Assembly (NCBI GenBank): GCA_030837965.1 | Contig: JAUTXP010000033.1 | Coordinates: 1-36,249 of the forward strand | Direction of reading: 5' to 3' | Origin: Acidimicrobiaceae bacterium | GTDB taxonomy: Bacteria > Actinomycetota > Acidimicrobiia > Acidimicrobiales > JAUTXP01 | Length of the DNA: 36,249 bases | Shown: in pieces, positions 26,365-32,491 of the stretch | Position numbering within the stretch: position 1 is the first letter of the stretch | How the letters are laid out: the number at the start of each line of letters is the position of its first letter | Position numbers and translations under genes: made by a program | Notes under the pieces: generated by a model | Told to the model about the DNA's origin: nothing | What the model saw: only the letters and a program-made list of their open reading frames with translations | Databases searched by the model: none

Positions 26365-27435
26365 CTACGACAGGTGGGCGGCCACCGACTCGGCGATGGC
26401 CTGGGCCAGTTGGGGCGGCACCGCGTTGCCGATCTGACGGGCGATGTCGGCCTTGGTCCCGCACCACAAGAAGTCAGGCGGGAAGGTCTGAAGCAGGGCG
26501 GCCTCGTGATGGGTGATGGGCCGGTTGACGCGCCGAGCGGGGTCGTGGGCGTCCCATTGCGGGTGCAGGTACTGGCCCTTCTCCGGCTTGAAGAACTCGG
26601 TGCGGATGGTGAGCGAAGGCGCGTCCCAGCGCATGCGGCCCATGACGTCGGTCGTCCCCTTCGGCTTGTTGGCCCAGCACGGCGGAAGGAGGTGGTCGGG
26701 CAGGTCGAAGCGCCCACCGCCGGGCGGCACGAAGTCATATCGGGCCAGCGACTGCGGACGCGGCCTGCGGCCCAGGTGCAGGTCGGCCATCTTGAACGGA
26801 CCGGGCACGCGCCCGCCCACCACGTCGATGGCGCAGTCGGGCAGGTCGAAAGTGACGGGCCGCTCGGGCAGGCCTTCAATGGCCGAGCGAACCGTCGTCC
26901 ACGCGCCCGCGTGGGTCGGCACCGGCAGGGCCATGGGACCGACGCGGGACGCGACGAGGATGGTGCGCGGCCGACGCTGCGGCACGCCGTAGTCCGCCGC
27001 GTTGAGCACGGCCGCGTCGTGCCATTTCCACCGCCGCAGGCGGCCCCGCTCCAACTCGTTGCGCAGCAGAGCGAACTCTGGCGTGCGGAAGAAGCGCTCC
27101 ACGTTCTCCAGAACGAACACCTGGGGATCGGCGGCCAGCACCACGCGCACGTACTCCTGCCACAGCGTGTTGCGTGGGTCGGCCGGGTCCTTGTCCCCGA
27201 GGTTGGAAAAGCCCTGACACGGCGGGCCGCCGATGACCACGTCGGCCGCGGGCACCTCCACGAAATCGGCGATATCGACGTTGGCCACGTGCCCCTCGCC
27301 GAAGTTCACTGCGTACGTGGCCGCTGCGGCCATGTCCCACTCGACCGCGGCCACGGTCTCGAACCCGCGGCCCGAAGCCACGAACCCCTGGGTCAGCCCA
27401 CCGCAGCCCGCGAACAGGTCCAAGACGGTCGGCAC
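26365..27435 (-). CDS. DNA cytosine-5 methyltransferase (Dcm-like)
   Basis: Methylates the C5 of cytosine in a specific DNA sequence. C5-methyltransferase motifs in order: I LDLFAGCGGLTQGF, IV GGPPCQGFSNLG (catalytic Cys), VI LENVERFF, VIII PQRRPRTILVAS, then the target-recognition region (about residues 200-290), IX (APSLTIRTEFFKPEKGQYLHP), and X IGNAVPPQLAQAIAESVAAHL. All expected catalytic residues are present, so it should be active. Length 356 is normal. The start is GTG 27435. No restriction enzyme lies nearby. With vsr beside it, this is an orphan methylase plus repair pair. It is 21 bases after the ABC-F gene's stop, so it may be cotranscribed with it. The target sequence cannot be read from the protein. 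Confidence 0.93.
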   Translation of the reverse strand: MPTVLDLFAGCGGLTQGFVASGRGFETVAAVEWDMAAAATYAVNFGEGHVANVDIADFVEVPAADVVIGGPPCQGFSNLGDKDPADPRNTLWQEYVRVVLAADPQVFVLENVERFFRTPEFALLRNELERGRLRRWKWHDAAVLNAADYGVPQRRPRTILVASRVGPMALPVPTHAGAWTTVRSAIEGLPERPVTFDLPDCAIDVVGGRVPGPFKMADLHLGRRPRPQSLARYDFVPPGGGRFDLPDHLLPPCWANKPKGTTDVMGRMRWDAPSLTIRTEFFKPEKGQYLHPQWDAHDPARRVNRPITHHEAALLQTFPPDFLWCGTKADIARQIGNAVPPQLAQAIAESVAAHLS

Positions 27436-27456
27436 TGCGACAGACGGTAGCCGGCC

Positions 27457-29067
27457 CTAGGACTGGCCCAACGAGATGGTGCGCGTGACGTGGAGGGCCT
27501 CCAGAAAACGCCGGTCGTGGGTGACCACGAGCAGCGTGCCGTCAAAGGCGTCGAGGGCCGACTCCAACTGCTCGATGGCGGCCAGGTCGAGGTGGTTGGT
27601 GGGCTCGTCGAGGACGAGGCAGTTCACGCCGCGCGCCATGAGGGTGGCCAGGATGGCCCGACTCCGCTCGCCCGGCGACAGCCGCCCCGCCGGCCGTTGC
27701 ATGTGCTCGGCCTCCAAGCCGAACTTGGCCAGCAGCGACCTGCCCTCGGCCAACGGCAGTCCAGTGCGGCGCAAGAAGTCGTCGAGCATGGGCTCGTCCG
27801 ATTCCGCCAGATGACGAGCCTGGTCCATCTCGCCGACGACCACGCCGGGGCCGAGCCAACGGGTCCCCGCCGTCAAGGGCAGGTCGCCCAAGATGGCCCG
27901 GAGGAGGGTCGTCTTGCCGCTGCCGTTCGGGCCGAGAATGGCGAGCCGCTCCTGCCACGCGACCTCCACGTCGATGGGGCCGAGCCGGAACGAGCCCCGC
28001 TCCACCACGGCGCCGTCCATGCGAGCGACCACGTCCCCGCTGCGGGCCGCGGGGGCCAGCGAGAGCCGAAGCTGCCAGCCCTCCCACGGCTTGTCGACCG
28101 CGTCCAGCCGCTCCAAGCGCCGCTCCGTGATCTTGAGCTTGGACGCCTGCTTCTCGGTCCGGTTTGTGACGAAGCCGCGCTGGGCCTTGTCGTTGTCCCT
28201 GGGCTTCTTCTTGGCCTTGGTCACACCTTGCTGGGCCCAATCCCGCTGGGTCCTGGCCCGGTCGAGCAGGCCGCGCTTTTCGGCCTGGTACTTGCCGAAC
28301 GAGGCGTACTGCTGCGAGCGGGCCAGGTCGCGCCCGGCCACGTAGTCGGACCAGCCGCCCGCGTACTCCACGGCCTGGTGCGAATGCTCTTGCAGCTCCA
28401 CGATGCGATCGACGGCCTGGTCGAGGAAGGCCCGGTCGTGGCTGACGACGACCACGCCGCCGGGCAGCCCGTCGAGGAAGCGTTCCAGTCGGTCCAGGCC
28501 CGCGAAGTCGAGGTTGTTGGTGGGCTCGTCGAGCAGGAACACGTCGAAGCGGGCCAGCAGGATGGCAGCGAGCGCGGCCCGGGCGGCCTGGCCGCCGGAC
28601 AGCGATCCCACCGGGACGTGCAGGCGGTCGACGGACAGGCCCACGTCGGCGCAGACCTCGGCGGCGCGGGTCTCCAAGTCGTCGCCGCCCAGGGCCAGGA
28701 AGTGTTCGAGGGCGGCCGAGTAGTCGTCCAGCGCATCCGGGTCGTGGGCCAGCCGCTCGGTGAGGCGGTCGAGCTCGTCGCTGGCCTCGGTCACGCCCGT
28801 GCGCCGAGCCAGGTAGGCGAGAAGAGTCTCGCCCTCCCGGGCGTCGGGCTCCTGGGGCAGATAGCCCACGGTGAGACCGGCTGGGGCCCGCTCGACTCGG
28901 CCTTCGTCCGGCTTCTCCAGGCCCGCCAAAACCCGCAGCAGCGTGGTCTTGCCGATGCCGTTCGGGCCGACCAGGCCCATGCGGCTGCGGGGTCCGACGG
29001 ACAGCGAGACGGCGTCGAGGATGACCTGGCCGCCGCGCGCCAAGGAGACGTTCGAGGCGCTCAGCAC
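27457..29067 (-). CDS. ABC-F family ATPase (second copy), divergent from the first
   Basis: Ribosome-associated ABC-F protein with two ATPase domains, no membrane segments. Domain 1: Walker [10 protein letters not shown], signature LSGGQAARA, Walker [14 protein letters not shown]. Domain 2: Walker [10 protein letters not shown], signature LSPGERSRA (Pro replaces Gly in SGG), and [14 protein letters not shown] long Lys/Arg-rich linker ([34 protein letters not shown]) matches the tRNA-contact arm. This form resembles antibiotic-resistance or Uup-like ABC-Fs more than the copy at 10804, but no resistance can be claimed. The frame extends upstream into csp, but GTG 29067 ([13 protein letters not shown]) is the natural start. 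536 residues. It is divergent from csp. Confidence 0.9.
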   Translation of the reverse strand: MLSASNVSLARGGQVILDAVSLSVGPRSRMGLVGPNGIGKTTLLRVLAGLEKPDEGRVERAPAGLTVGYLPQEPDAREGETLLAYLARRTGVTEASDELDRLTERLAHDPDALDDYSAALEHFLALGGDDLETRAAEVCADVGLSVDRLHVPVGSLSGGQAARAALAAILLARFDVFLLDEPTNNLDFAGLDRLERFLDGLPGGVVVVSHDRAFLDQAVDRIVELQEHSHQAVEYAGGWSDYVAGRDLARSQQYASFGKYQAEKRGLLDRARTQRDWAQQGVTKAKKKPRDNDKAQRGFVTNRTEKQASKLKITERRLERLDAVDKPWEGWQLRLSLAPAARSGDVVARMDGAVVERGSFRLGPIDVEVAWQERLAILGPNGSGKTTLLRAILGDLPLTAGTRWLGPGVVVGEMDQARHLAESDEPMLDDFLRRTGLPLAEGRSLLAKFGLEAEHMQRPAGRLSPGERSRAILATLMARGVNCLVLDEPTNHLDLAAIEQLESALDAFDGTLLVVTHDRRFLEALHVTRTISLGQS

Positions 29068-29100
29068 ATGGACGAGGCTAAACCTTGTACCTTGTTGCCG

Positions 29101-29124
29101 GTCCGCCCAGAGCACAGGGCGGAC
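29101..29124. promoter_or_regulatory. Hairpin between the csp and ABC-F genes
   Basis: GTCCGCCC (29101-29108) and GGGCGGAC (29117-29124) form a perfect 8-bp stem around an 8-base loop. It lies 70 bases before the cold-shock start and 34 before the divergent ABC-F start. It could belong to a structured cold-shock leader or be an operator for either gene. Confidence 0.4.
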
Positions 29125-29193
29125 TCCGTGCAGGTTGCCGAATCCGGTCTCCCGCAGGGTTTTCGAATGTGCGTAGAGACAAAGGAAATGGCA

Positions 29194-29397
29194 ATGGCAA
29201 GAGGCACCGTGAAGTGGTTCAACTCGACCAAGGGCTTCGGCTTCATCGCTCCGGACGACGGCAGCGCGGACGTGTTCGTCCACTTCTCCGCAATTGAAGG
29301 CGGCGGCTATCGCGAACTGACCGAGGGTCAGGCCGTCGAGTTCGAGACGTCCCGTGGGCCCAAGGGTCTGCAGGCCAGTGGGGTGAAGCCCGTCTAG
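29194..29397 (+). CDS. Cold-shock protein, CspA family
   Basis: A 67-residue single OB-fold (cold-shock domain) nucleic-acid chaperone: [20 protein letters not shown], then [19 protein letters not shown], then a basic end with [16 protein letters not shown]-1 (KGFGFI) and RNP-2 (VFVHF) are intact. Two ATG codons stand close, at 29188 and 29194. The second is chosen because AAAGGA (29181-29186) is 7 bases before it but too close to the first. It is followed by a clear hairpin terminator. A long leader from the divergent ABC-F start is typical of cold-shock genes. It stands as a single gene. Confidence 0.95.
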   Translation: MARGTVKWFNSTKGFGFIAPDDGSADVFVHFSAIEGGGYRELTEGQAVEFETSRGPKGLQASGVKPV

Positions 29398-29425
29398 GGG
29401 TTCCCCAACGACGAGCTTTCTGGGT

Positions 29426-29454
29426 CCGACCCCGGCACTTGGTGCCGGGGTCGG
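29426..29454 (+). terminator. Strong hairpin terminator after the cold-shock gene
   Basis: CCGACCCCGGCAC (29426-29438), a TTG loop, and GTGCCGGGGTCGG (29442-29454) make a perfect 13-bp stem, 28 bases after the csp stop. It also lies between csp and the convergent CBS gene, so it may stop both transcripts. No T-run is present. Confidence 0.7.
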
Positions 29455-29488
29455 GTCGCGCCTGGGATCGGGTCGCGCATGGGATCGG

Positions 29489-29911
29489 TCAGGGTGCGGC
29501 GGAGATGGCCTCCACCAGTTCGCCGACCTTGTCCTCGGGCAGGTTGGTGGCGATGTCGGCCTGGCTCACCATCCCCACCAGGTCGGCCCCGTCGATCACC
29601 GGCAGGCGACGCACCTTGTGCTCCTTCATCGTGCGCAACGCCTCCTCGACCGGGTCGTCGGCCCCGATGGTGACCACCTCGGTGGGGTCGATCACGTCGG
29701 ACACGGTGGTGGACGCCGGGTCCATGGCCGCGGCCACCACCTTGATGGTGATGTCCCGATCGGTGAGCATGCCTTGGAGCTTGCCGTCGTCCCCACACAC
29801 GGGCATGGCGCCGATGTCGTTGGACGCCATGGTCCTGGCCGCGTCCTGAATGGTGGTGTCGAGACGCAGGTACTCCGCCCCGGGCGTCATGATGTCTCGC
29901 GCCTTGGTCAT
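29489..29911 (-). CDS. CBS-domain pair protein
   Basis: A 140-residue stand-alone Bateman module that binds an adenosine nucleotide (AMP, ATP or similar) and usually regulates a partner. Two CBS motifs are visible: KARDIMTPGAEYLRLDTTIQD with MPVCGDDGKLQGMLTDRDI, and VSDVIDPTEVVTIGADDPVEEAL with LPVIDGADLVGMVSQADI. It has no partner domain fused. Start ATG 29911 is chosen because a GGAG ribosome site stands six bases upstream on the minus strand, and an upstream ATG would add 17 unlikely residues. It is convergent with csp and divergent from the GAF-ANTAR gene. Function is not known. Confidence 0.88.
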   Translation of the reverse strand: MTKARDIMTPGAEYLRLDTTIQDAARTMASNDIGAMPVCGDDGKLQGMLTDRDITIKVVAAAMDPASTTVSDVIDPTEVVTIGADDPVEEALRTMKEHKVRRLPVIDGADLVGMVSQADIATNLPEDKVGELVEAISAAP

Positions 29912-29986
29912 CACGGTCTCCGCTCGCTGGGCGCTGCTACCGCGTCCATGCCCGACGACCACCCGGGGTCAAACGGGGCGCTGGGG

Positions 29987-30011
29987 CCCAAACTGGATGA
30001 TCAGTTCTGGG
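29987..30011. promoter_or_regulatory. Inverted repeat upstream of GAF-ANTAR
   Basis: CCCAaACTG and CAGTtcTGGG face each other around a GATGAT centre: a 4-bp inner and 4-bp outer stem with a small internal bulge. It lies about 70 bases before the GAF-ANTAR start, in a 167-base region shared with the divergent CBS gene. It could be an operator or an RNA hairpin. Confidence 0.35.
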
Positions 30012-30078
30012 GTGGGCTGGGTAGCGTCGGAGAAGCTGTCCTCAAGCCAGCGGGGCGGCGTCGTCCAACGGAGGCCCC

Positions 30079-30798
30079 ATGCCCGACGCGCCCCTGTCCG
30101 AAGCGCTTGTCGCCCTGTCCCGCTTCTTGGTCGCCGACGCGTCCTTGGGCGACACGCTGCACCAGGTCGTCGCGATAACGACGAAGGCCGTGCCCGCGTC
30201 GGCGTTCGCCGGGCTCTCCCTGCTGGACGAGCGGGGCCGCACCACCACGGCCGTGTTCACCGACGAACAGTCGCCCGAGATCGACTCGGCCCAGTACGAG
30301 GAGGGGGCCGGGCCTTGCCTCGATGCCTACCGCCAGAAGCGGGTCGTGCGTATCGACGACATGAGTGAGGCAACGTCGACGTATCCCAAGTTCGCCCGCG
30401 CCGCCATGGACCATGGGATACACAGCACGCTCTCGCTGCCCGTCATCGTGTCGGACCAAGGACTCGGCGCCATCAACCTGTACGCCACGGAGACGTACGG
30501 GTTCAGTACCGACGACGAGGACACGGCTACTGAACTGGCGACGGCCGCGTCCGTCGTCCTGGCCAATGCGCAGGCCTATTGGCGGGCCTTCGACCAGGCC
30601 GAGACCCTCAGCGAGGCCATGAAGTCCCGGGCCGTGATCGAACAGGCCAAGGGCATCCTCATGGCCAGGTCCCCGTCGATCACTGCCCAGGACGCCTTCG
30701 ACCTGCTCGTGAAGGCGTCGCAGCGCGAGAACGTGAAGCTGCGAGAACTGGCTCAGCGGATCGTGGACCGGCGGCCCCCGCCGGAGGGCGGGCGTTAG
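30079..30798 (+). CDS. GAF and ANTAR domain protein
   Basis: RNA-binding antitermination regulator. Residues about 5-155 form the GAF sensor (LDERGRTTTAVFTDEQSPEIDS then EGAGPCLDAYRQ and LPVIVSDQGLGAINLY). Residues about 175-232 form the ANTAR domain (SRAVIEQAKGILMARSPSITAQDAFDLLVKASQRENVKLRELAQRIV), which binds two-hairpin RNA to prevent termination. Both parts are complete. The ribosome site GGAGG (30070-30074) is five bases before ATG 30079. Such pairs are frequent in actinobacteria. The target RNA cannot be named, although the nearby hairpin at 29987 was considered. A small unknown gene begins 9-12 bases downstream. Confidence 0.93.
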   Translation: MPDAPLSEALVALSRFLVADASLGDTLHQVVAITTKAVPASAFAGLSLLDERGRTTTAVFTDEQSPEIDSAQYEEGAGPCLDAYRQKRVVRIDDMSEATSTYPKFARAAMDHGIHSTLSLPVIVSDQGLGAINLYATETYGFSTDDEDTATELATAASVVLANAQAYWRAFDQAETLSEAMKSRAVIEQAKGILMARSPSITAQDAFDLLVKASQRENVKLRELAQRIVDRRPPPEGGR

Positions 30799-30806
30799 GC
30801 GGTTTG

Positions 30807-31070
30807 GTGGTGACAGCCGACGTCCCGGCTCCGGACGCAACCGAGCTCGAAGCGGCCAGATCGCGCCTCGGCCTTTCCGTCAGCCAGGTTTGGATCGCCT
30901 ACTTCGCCATCGGAGGCAACGCCCGCCAGCGCGACGTCGAGTCGTGGTTGTCCGGCGCCACGTACGCGCCGGACCGCGAGCACGACCTGTTGGCCGTGGC
31001 CCTCAACGAGGAGTTGGCCGCACGTGGTCTGGACCGCATGGTGCCGTACCGGAACGACGTTCGCCCCTGA
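30807..31070 (+). CDS. Hypothetical protein, 87 residues, downstream of GAF-ANTAR
   Basis: Small soluble protein I cannot assign to a named family, though I have the impression of actinobacterial homologues. The main part reads LSVSQVWIAYFAIGGNARQRDVESWLSGA, then HDLLAVALNEELAARGLDRMVPYR, mostly helical. The start is GTG 30807 or GTG 30810, with AGGCGG (30797-30802) as ribosome site just after the GAF-ANTAR stop, so it is almost certainly in the same transcript. The frame is open upstream across the GAF-ANTAR gene but as a shadow. It may act with the ANTAR protein, which is only an inference from the position. Confidence 0.65.
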   Translation: MVTADVPAPDATELEAARSRLGLSVSQVWIAYFAIGGNARQRDVESWLSGATYAPDREHDLLAVALNEELAARGLDRMVPYRNDVRP

Positions 31071-31127
31071 CCTCGACTCGCTGCCCTGGGCGCCAGACCT
31101 GAACCCGGGGCGGCAAGACTGAGCGCG

Positions 31128-31607
31128 ATGACCACTGCGACGGATGACGAGCCCGAACGGGTCGAGCGGCAATGGGCCGTCGACCTCTTCAACCACGTGT
31201 GGTCGCTCATGGACAAGGCGGAGCGCACCGCGGACGACGACGCCGAAATGGTCCACGCCGCTCATGCCTCATGCCTGCACTGGCTCCACGTGGGAGGACC
31301 GGTCAACGCCGTGCGGGGCGAGTGGCAGTGTTCGCGGGTCTACGCCATTCTGGGTCGGGCCGAGCCTGCCCGCCATCATGCCGAGCGGGCCTTGGCCTTG
31401 TGCCAAGCCCATACCATCGGGGACTTCGACCTGGCCTTCGCCTACGAGGCCTTGGCTCGCGCCGCGGCGATCAGCGGCGACACGACGGAGGCCTCACGAT
31501 GGGTGGCGCTTGCTCACGGCGCGTGCGAGGACATCGCCGAGGCGGACGACAAGGAGTTGGTGCTCGCCGATCTGGCCACCATCCCTGGGCTGGGCGGGGC
31601 CGCCTGA
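31128..31607 (+). CDS. Hypothetical helical (TPR-like) protein
   Basis: A 159-residue protein with a helical-repeat look: QWAVDLFNHVWSLMDKAERTADDDAEMVHAAHASCLHWLHVGGPVNAVRGEWQCSRVYAILGRAEPARHHAERALALCQAHTIGDFDLAFAYEALARAAAISGDTTEASRW. The pairs of helices (GEWQCSRVYAILGRAEPARHHAERAL, then FAYEALARAAAISGD) resemble TPR units. I associate the sequence with a widespread unnamed family. No membrane or signal part. ATG 31128 is the start with no strong ribosome site. It is the last clear gene before the scarred region that starts at 31608. Function unknown. Confidence 0.75.
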   Translation: MTTATDDEPERVERQWAVDLFNHVWSLMDKAERTADDDAEMVHAAHASCLHWLHVGGPVNAVRGEWQCSRVYAILGRAEPARHHAERALALCQAHTIGDFDLAFAYEALARAAAISGDTTEASRWVALAHGACEDIAEADDKELVLADLATIPGLGGAA

Positions 31608-31700
31608 CCGGAGGACGGCCTCATCCTCGGCGCTCTCCCCTTCTTGGCACCCTCGGTTCAGGTCCCAGGCGTGGCCGCCCTGCCAACAACGGGCCCGGCG

Positions 31701-31781
31701 AGCCTTCGGCCTCCATATGACCGGGTCAGCCTTCGGCCTCCATGTGACCGGGTCAGCCTTCGGCCTCCATGTGACCGGTGA
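31701..31781 (-). repeat. 27-bp tandem repeat, three copies, including a stop codon
   Basis: Units start at 31701, 31728 and 31755. The unit is AGCCTTCGGCCTCCAT then RTGACCGGGTC. On the minus strand each is nine codons reading GHMEAEG, stop, P; in the last copy (31701-31727) the stop TGA is changed to TCG. The first copy in reading order is the end of the relic gene. It arose by duplication of the gene's 3' end. Confidence 0.85.
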
Positions 31782-31875
31782 ACATCCGCGCCGGGTCGAT
31801 GCGGGCATAGACCGGCCCGGCGTCGCGGAAGCTCTCCCAGGCGGCACCGTATCGGGCACATAGATGTCGAGCAGC
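31753..31875 (-). pseudogene. Relic C-terminus of an unidentified protein
   Basis: Minus-strand frame reading AARHLCARYGAAWESFRD then AGPVYARIDPARMFTGHMEAEG and a stop. The motif YGAAWESFRDA...IDPARMF resembles the end of an FAD-linked oxidase (where YGxxWxxFxxxRxxxDP is common), but that is a guess. Upstream the frame turns into low-complexity Cys/His codons from the GGCAAT repeat, while another frame (EHAGFRSTLLDIYVPDT) looks more protein-like, which suggests a frameshift at about 31870. It is too short to be functional. Confidence 0.4.
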
Positions 31876-31922
31876 GTCGAGCGGAACCCGGCGTGCTCCA
31901 AGGCAGACACGTCTATGGCTAA

Positions 31923-31952
31923 GGCAACGGCAATGGCAATGGCAATGGCAAT
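31923..31952 (+). repeat. GGCAAT hexanucleotide microsatellite
   Basis: One GGCAAC followed by four GGCAAT units, then GGCGGC. It lies 47 bases right of the relic gene's readable end. Simple hexamer arrays are rare in such genomes and could be slippage-prone. Confidence 0.8.
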
Positions 31953-32058
31953 GGCGGCGTCGCAGCATCCCCGATCGGCCGGTGCATCACGGCGGGCCGC
32001 CCCCCGATTTCCAACTCGGACGCTGACGACATTGATAAAAAAGCGGTTAGGTCAAGTG

Positions 32059-32071
32059 GGTGCCTGACACC
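32059..32071. other. GGTGCCTGACACC motif
   Basis: A 13-base near-palindrome (GGTG...CACC) next to the AT-rich patch. Sequences of this type occur in REP-like elements of many bacteria, sometimes linked with tyrosine (Y1) transposases. Only one copy was seen here and no transposase gene, so this is a hint only. Confidence 0.3.
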
Positions 32072-32254
32072 GTCAATCGCGGTGAGCACCTGGATCTGCG
32101 TTGGTGGGCCTCAAGCACGAACTTGGCGGTGCTCAGGCTCGCCTCAATCGGGTGGCGGCAGCGGATATGTGCGGCCCGCAGCCGCGATACGAGTCGTACG
32201 CAAACGGCGGCACTGATAGCATGGAAGGAGTAGTTCGGCCGTGCGCCGAACTCA

Positions 32255-32491
32255 GTGCGCCTGATCCCAGTCCTCGTTGAGCGCCTCCGAAGTCTCGGAC
32301 TTGGTGAGCTCATGTCTCCTGAGGAAGTCGCCGGCCTAGCGACGTATCTCTATTCACTGGAGCCTGGGCGGTCCATGATTCGCGTCGGAGCGTCCAGCGC
32401 GGACCCGCGCAGCTGGAGATCCAAGCATGCGCACGCGCTGAGCCTCATGCGGGTTCGGACACCGCATGACCGGCCTCGGATCTCGCGATGA
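32255..32491 (+). CDS. Possible small protein coupled to the PAS-EAL gene
   Basis: A 78-residue frame starting at GTG 32255 (RLIPVLVERLRSLGLGELMSPEEVAGLATYLYSLEPG then a Ser/Arg/His-rich end). It ends with TGA that overlaps the ATG of the PAS-EAL gene (ATGA), the same arrangement seen between that gene and the next. There is no clear ribosome site at the start and no recognised family. The first half looks protein-like, amphipathic helical. It may be a real small regulator or just an open frame that overlaps by chance. Confidence 0.4.
   Translation: MRLIPVLVERLRSLGLGELMSPEEVAGLATYLYSLEPGRSMIRVGASSADPRSWRSKHAHALSLMRVRTPHDRPRISR

Larger units (their letters stand above)
31608..32254. other. 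Scarred intergenic region with relic gene, repeats and AT-rich patch
   Basis: About 650 bases with no intact gene on either strand. It holds a 27-bp triplication, a relic C-terminus on the minus strand, a GGCAAT microsatellite, an AT-rich patch (ATTGATAAAAAAGCGG near 32030-32044) and a GGTGCCTGACACC motif. It marks the left edge of a segment (32.0-36.2 kb) that looks lower in GC and different in codon use than the rest, judged by eye. Confidence 0.6.

Noticed and set aside
26365-29067. Complete restriction-modification or BREX/DISARM-type defence locus around dcm
   Set aside because: Neighbours are vsr, an ABC-F ATPase and a cold-shock gene. No restriction nuclease, PglX/PglZ or helicase gene is present.
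27490-29397. 635-codon plus-strand frame ending with the cold-shock protein
   Set aside because: Only the last 67 codons (cold-shock domain) are real. The rest is the shadow of the ABC-F gene, and a ribosome site stands directly before ATG 29194.
29987-30011. Canonical two-hairpin ANTAR target RNA
   Set aside because: Only one six-base loop is seen and it lacks the conserved A at position 1. It is kept only as a low-confidence inverted repeat.
31701-31781. CRISPR array
   Set aside because: The three 27-bp units are directly adjacent with no spacers, have no dyad symmetry, and no cas gene is nearby.
31608-32254. Insertion sequence or prophage edge
   Set aside because: No transposase, integrase or phage gene and no terminal inverted repeats were found; only scars and a single REP-like motif.
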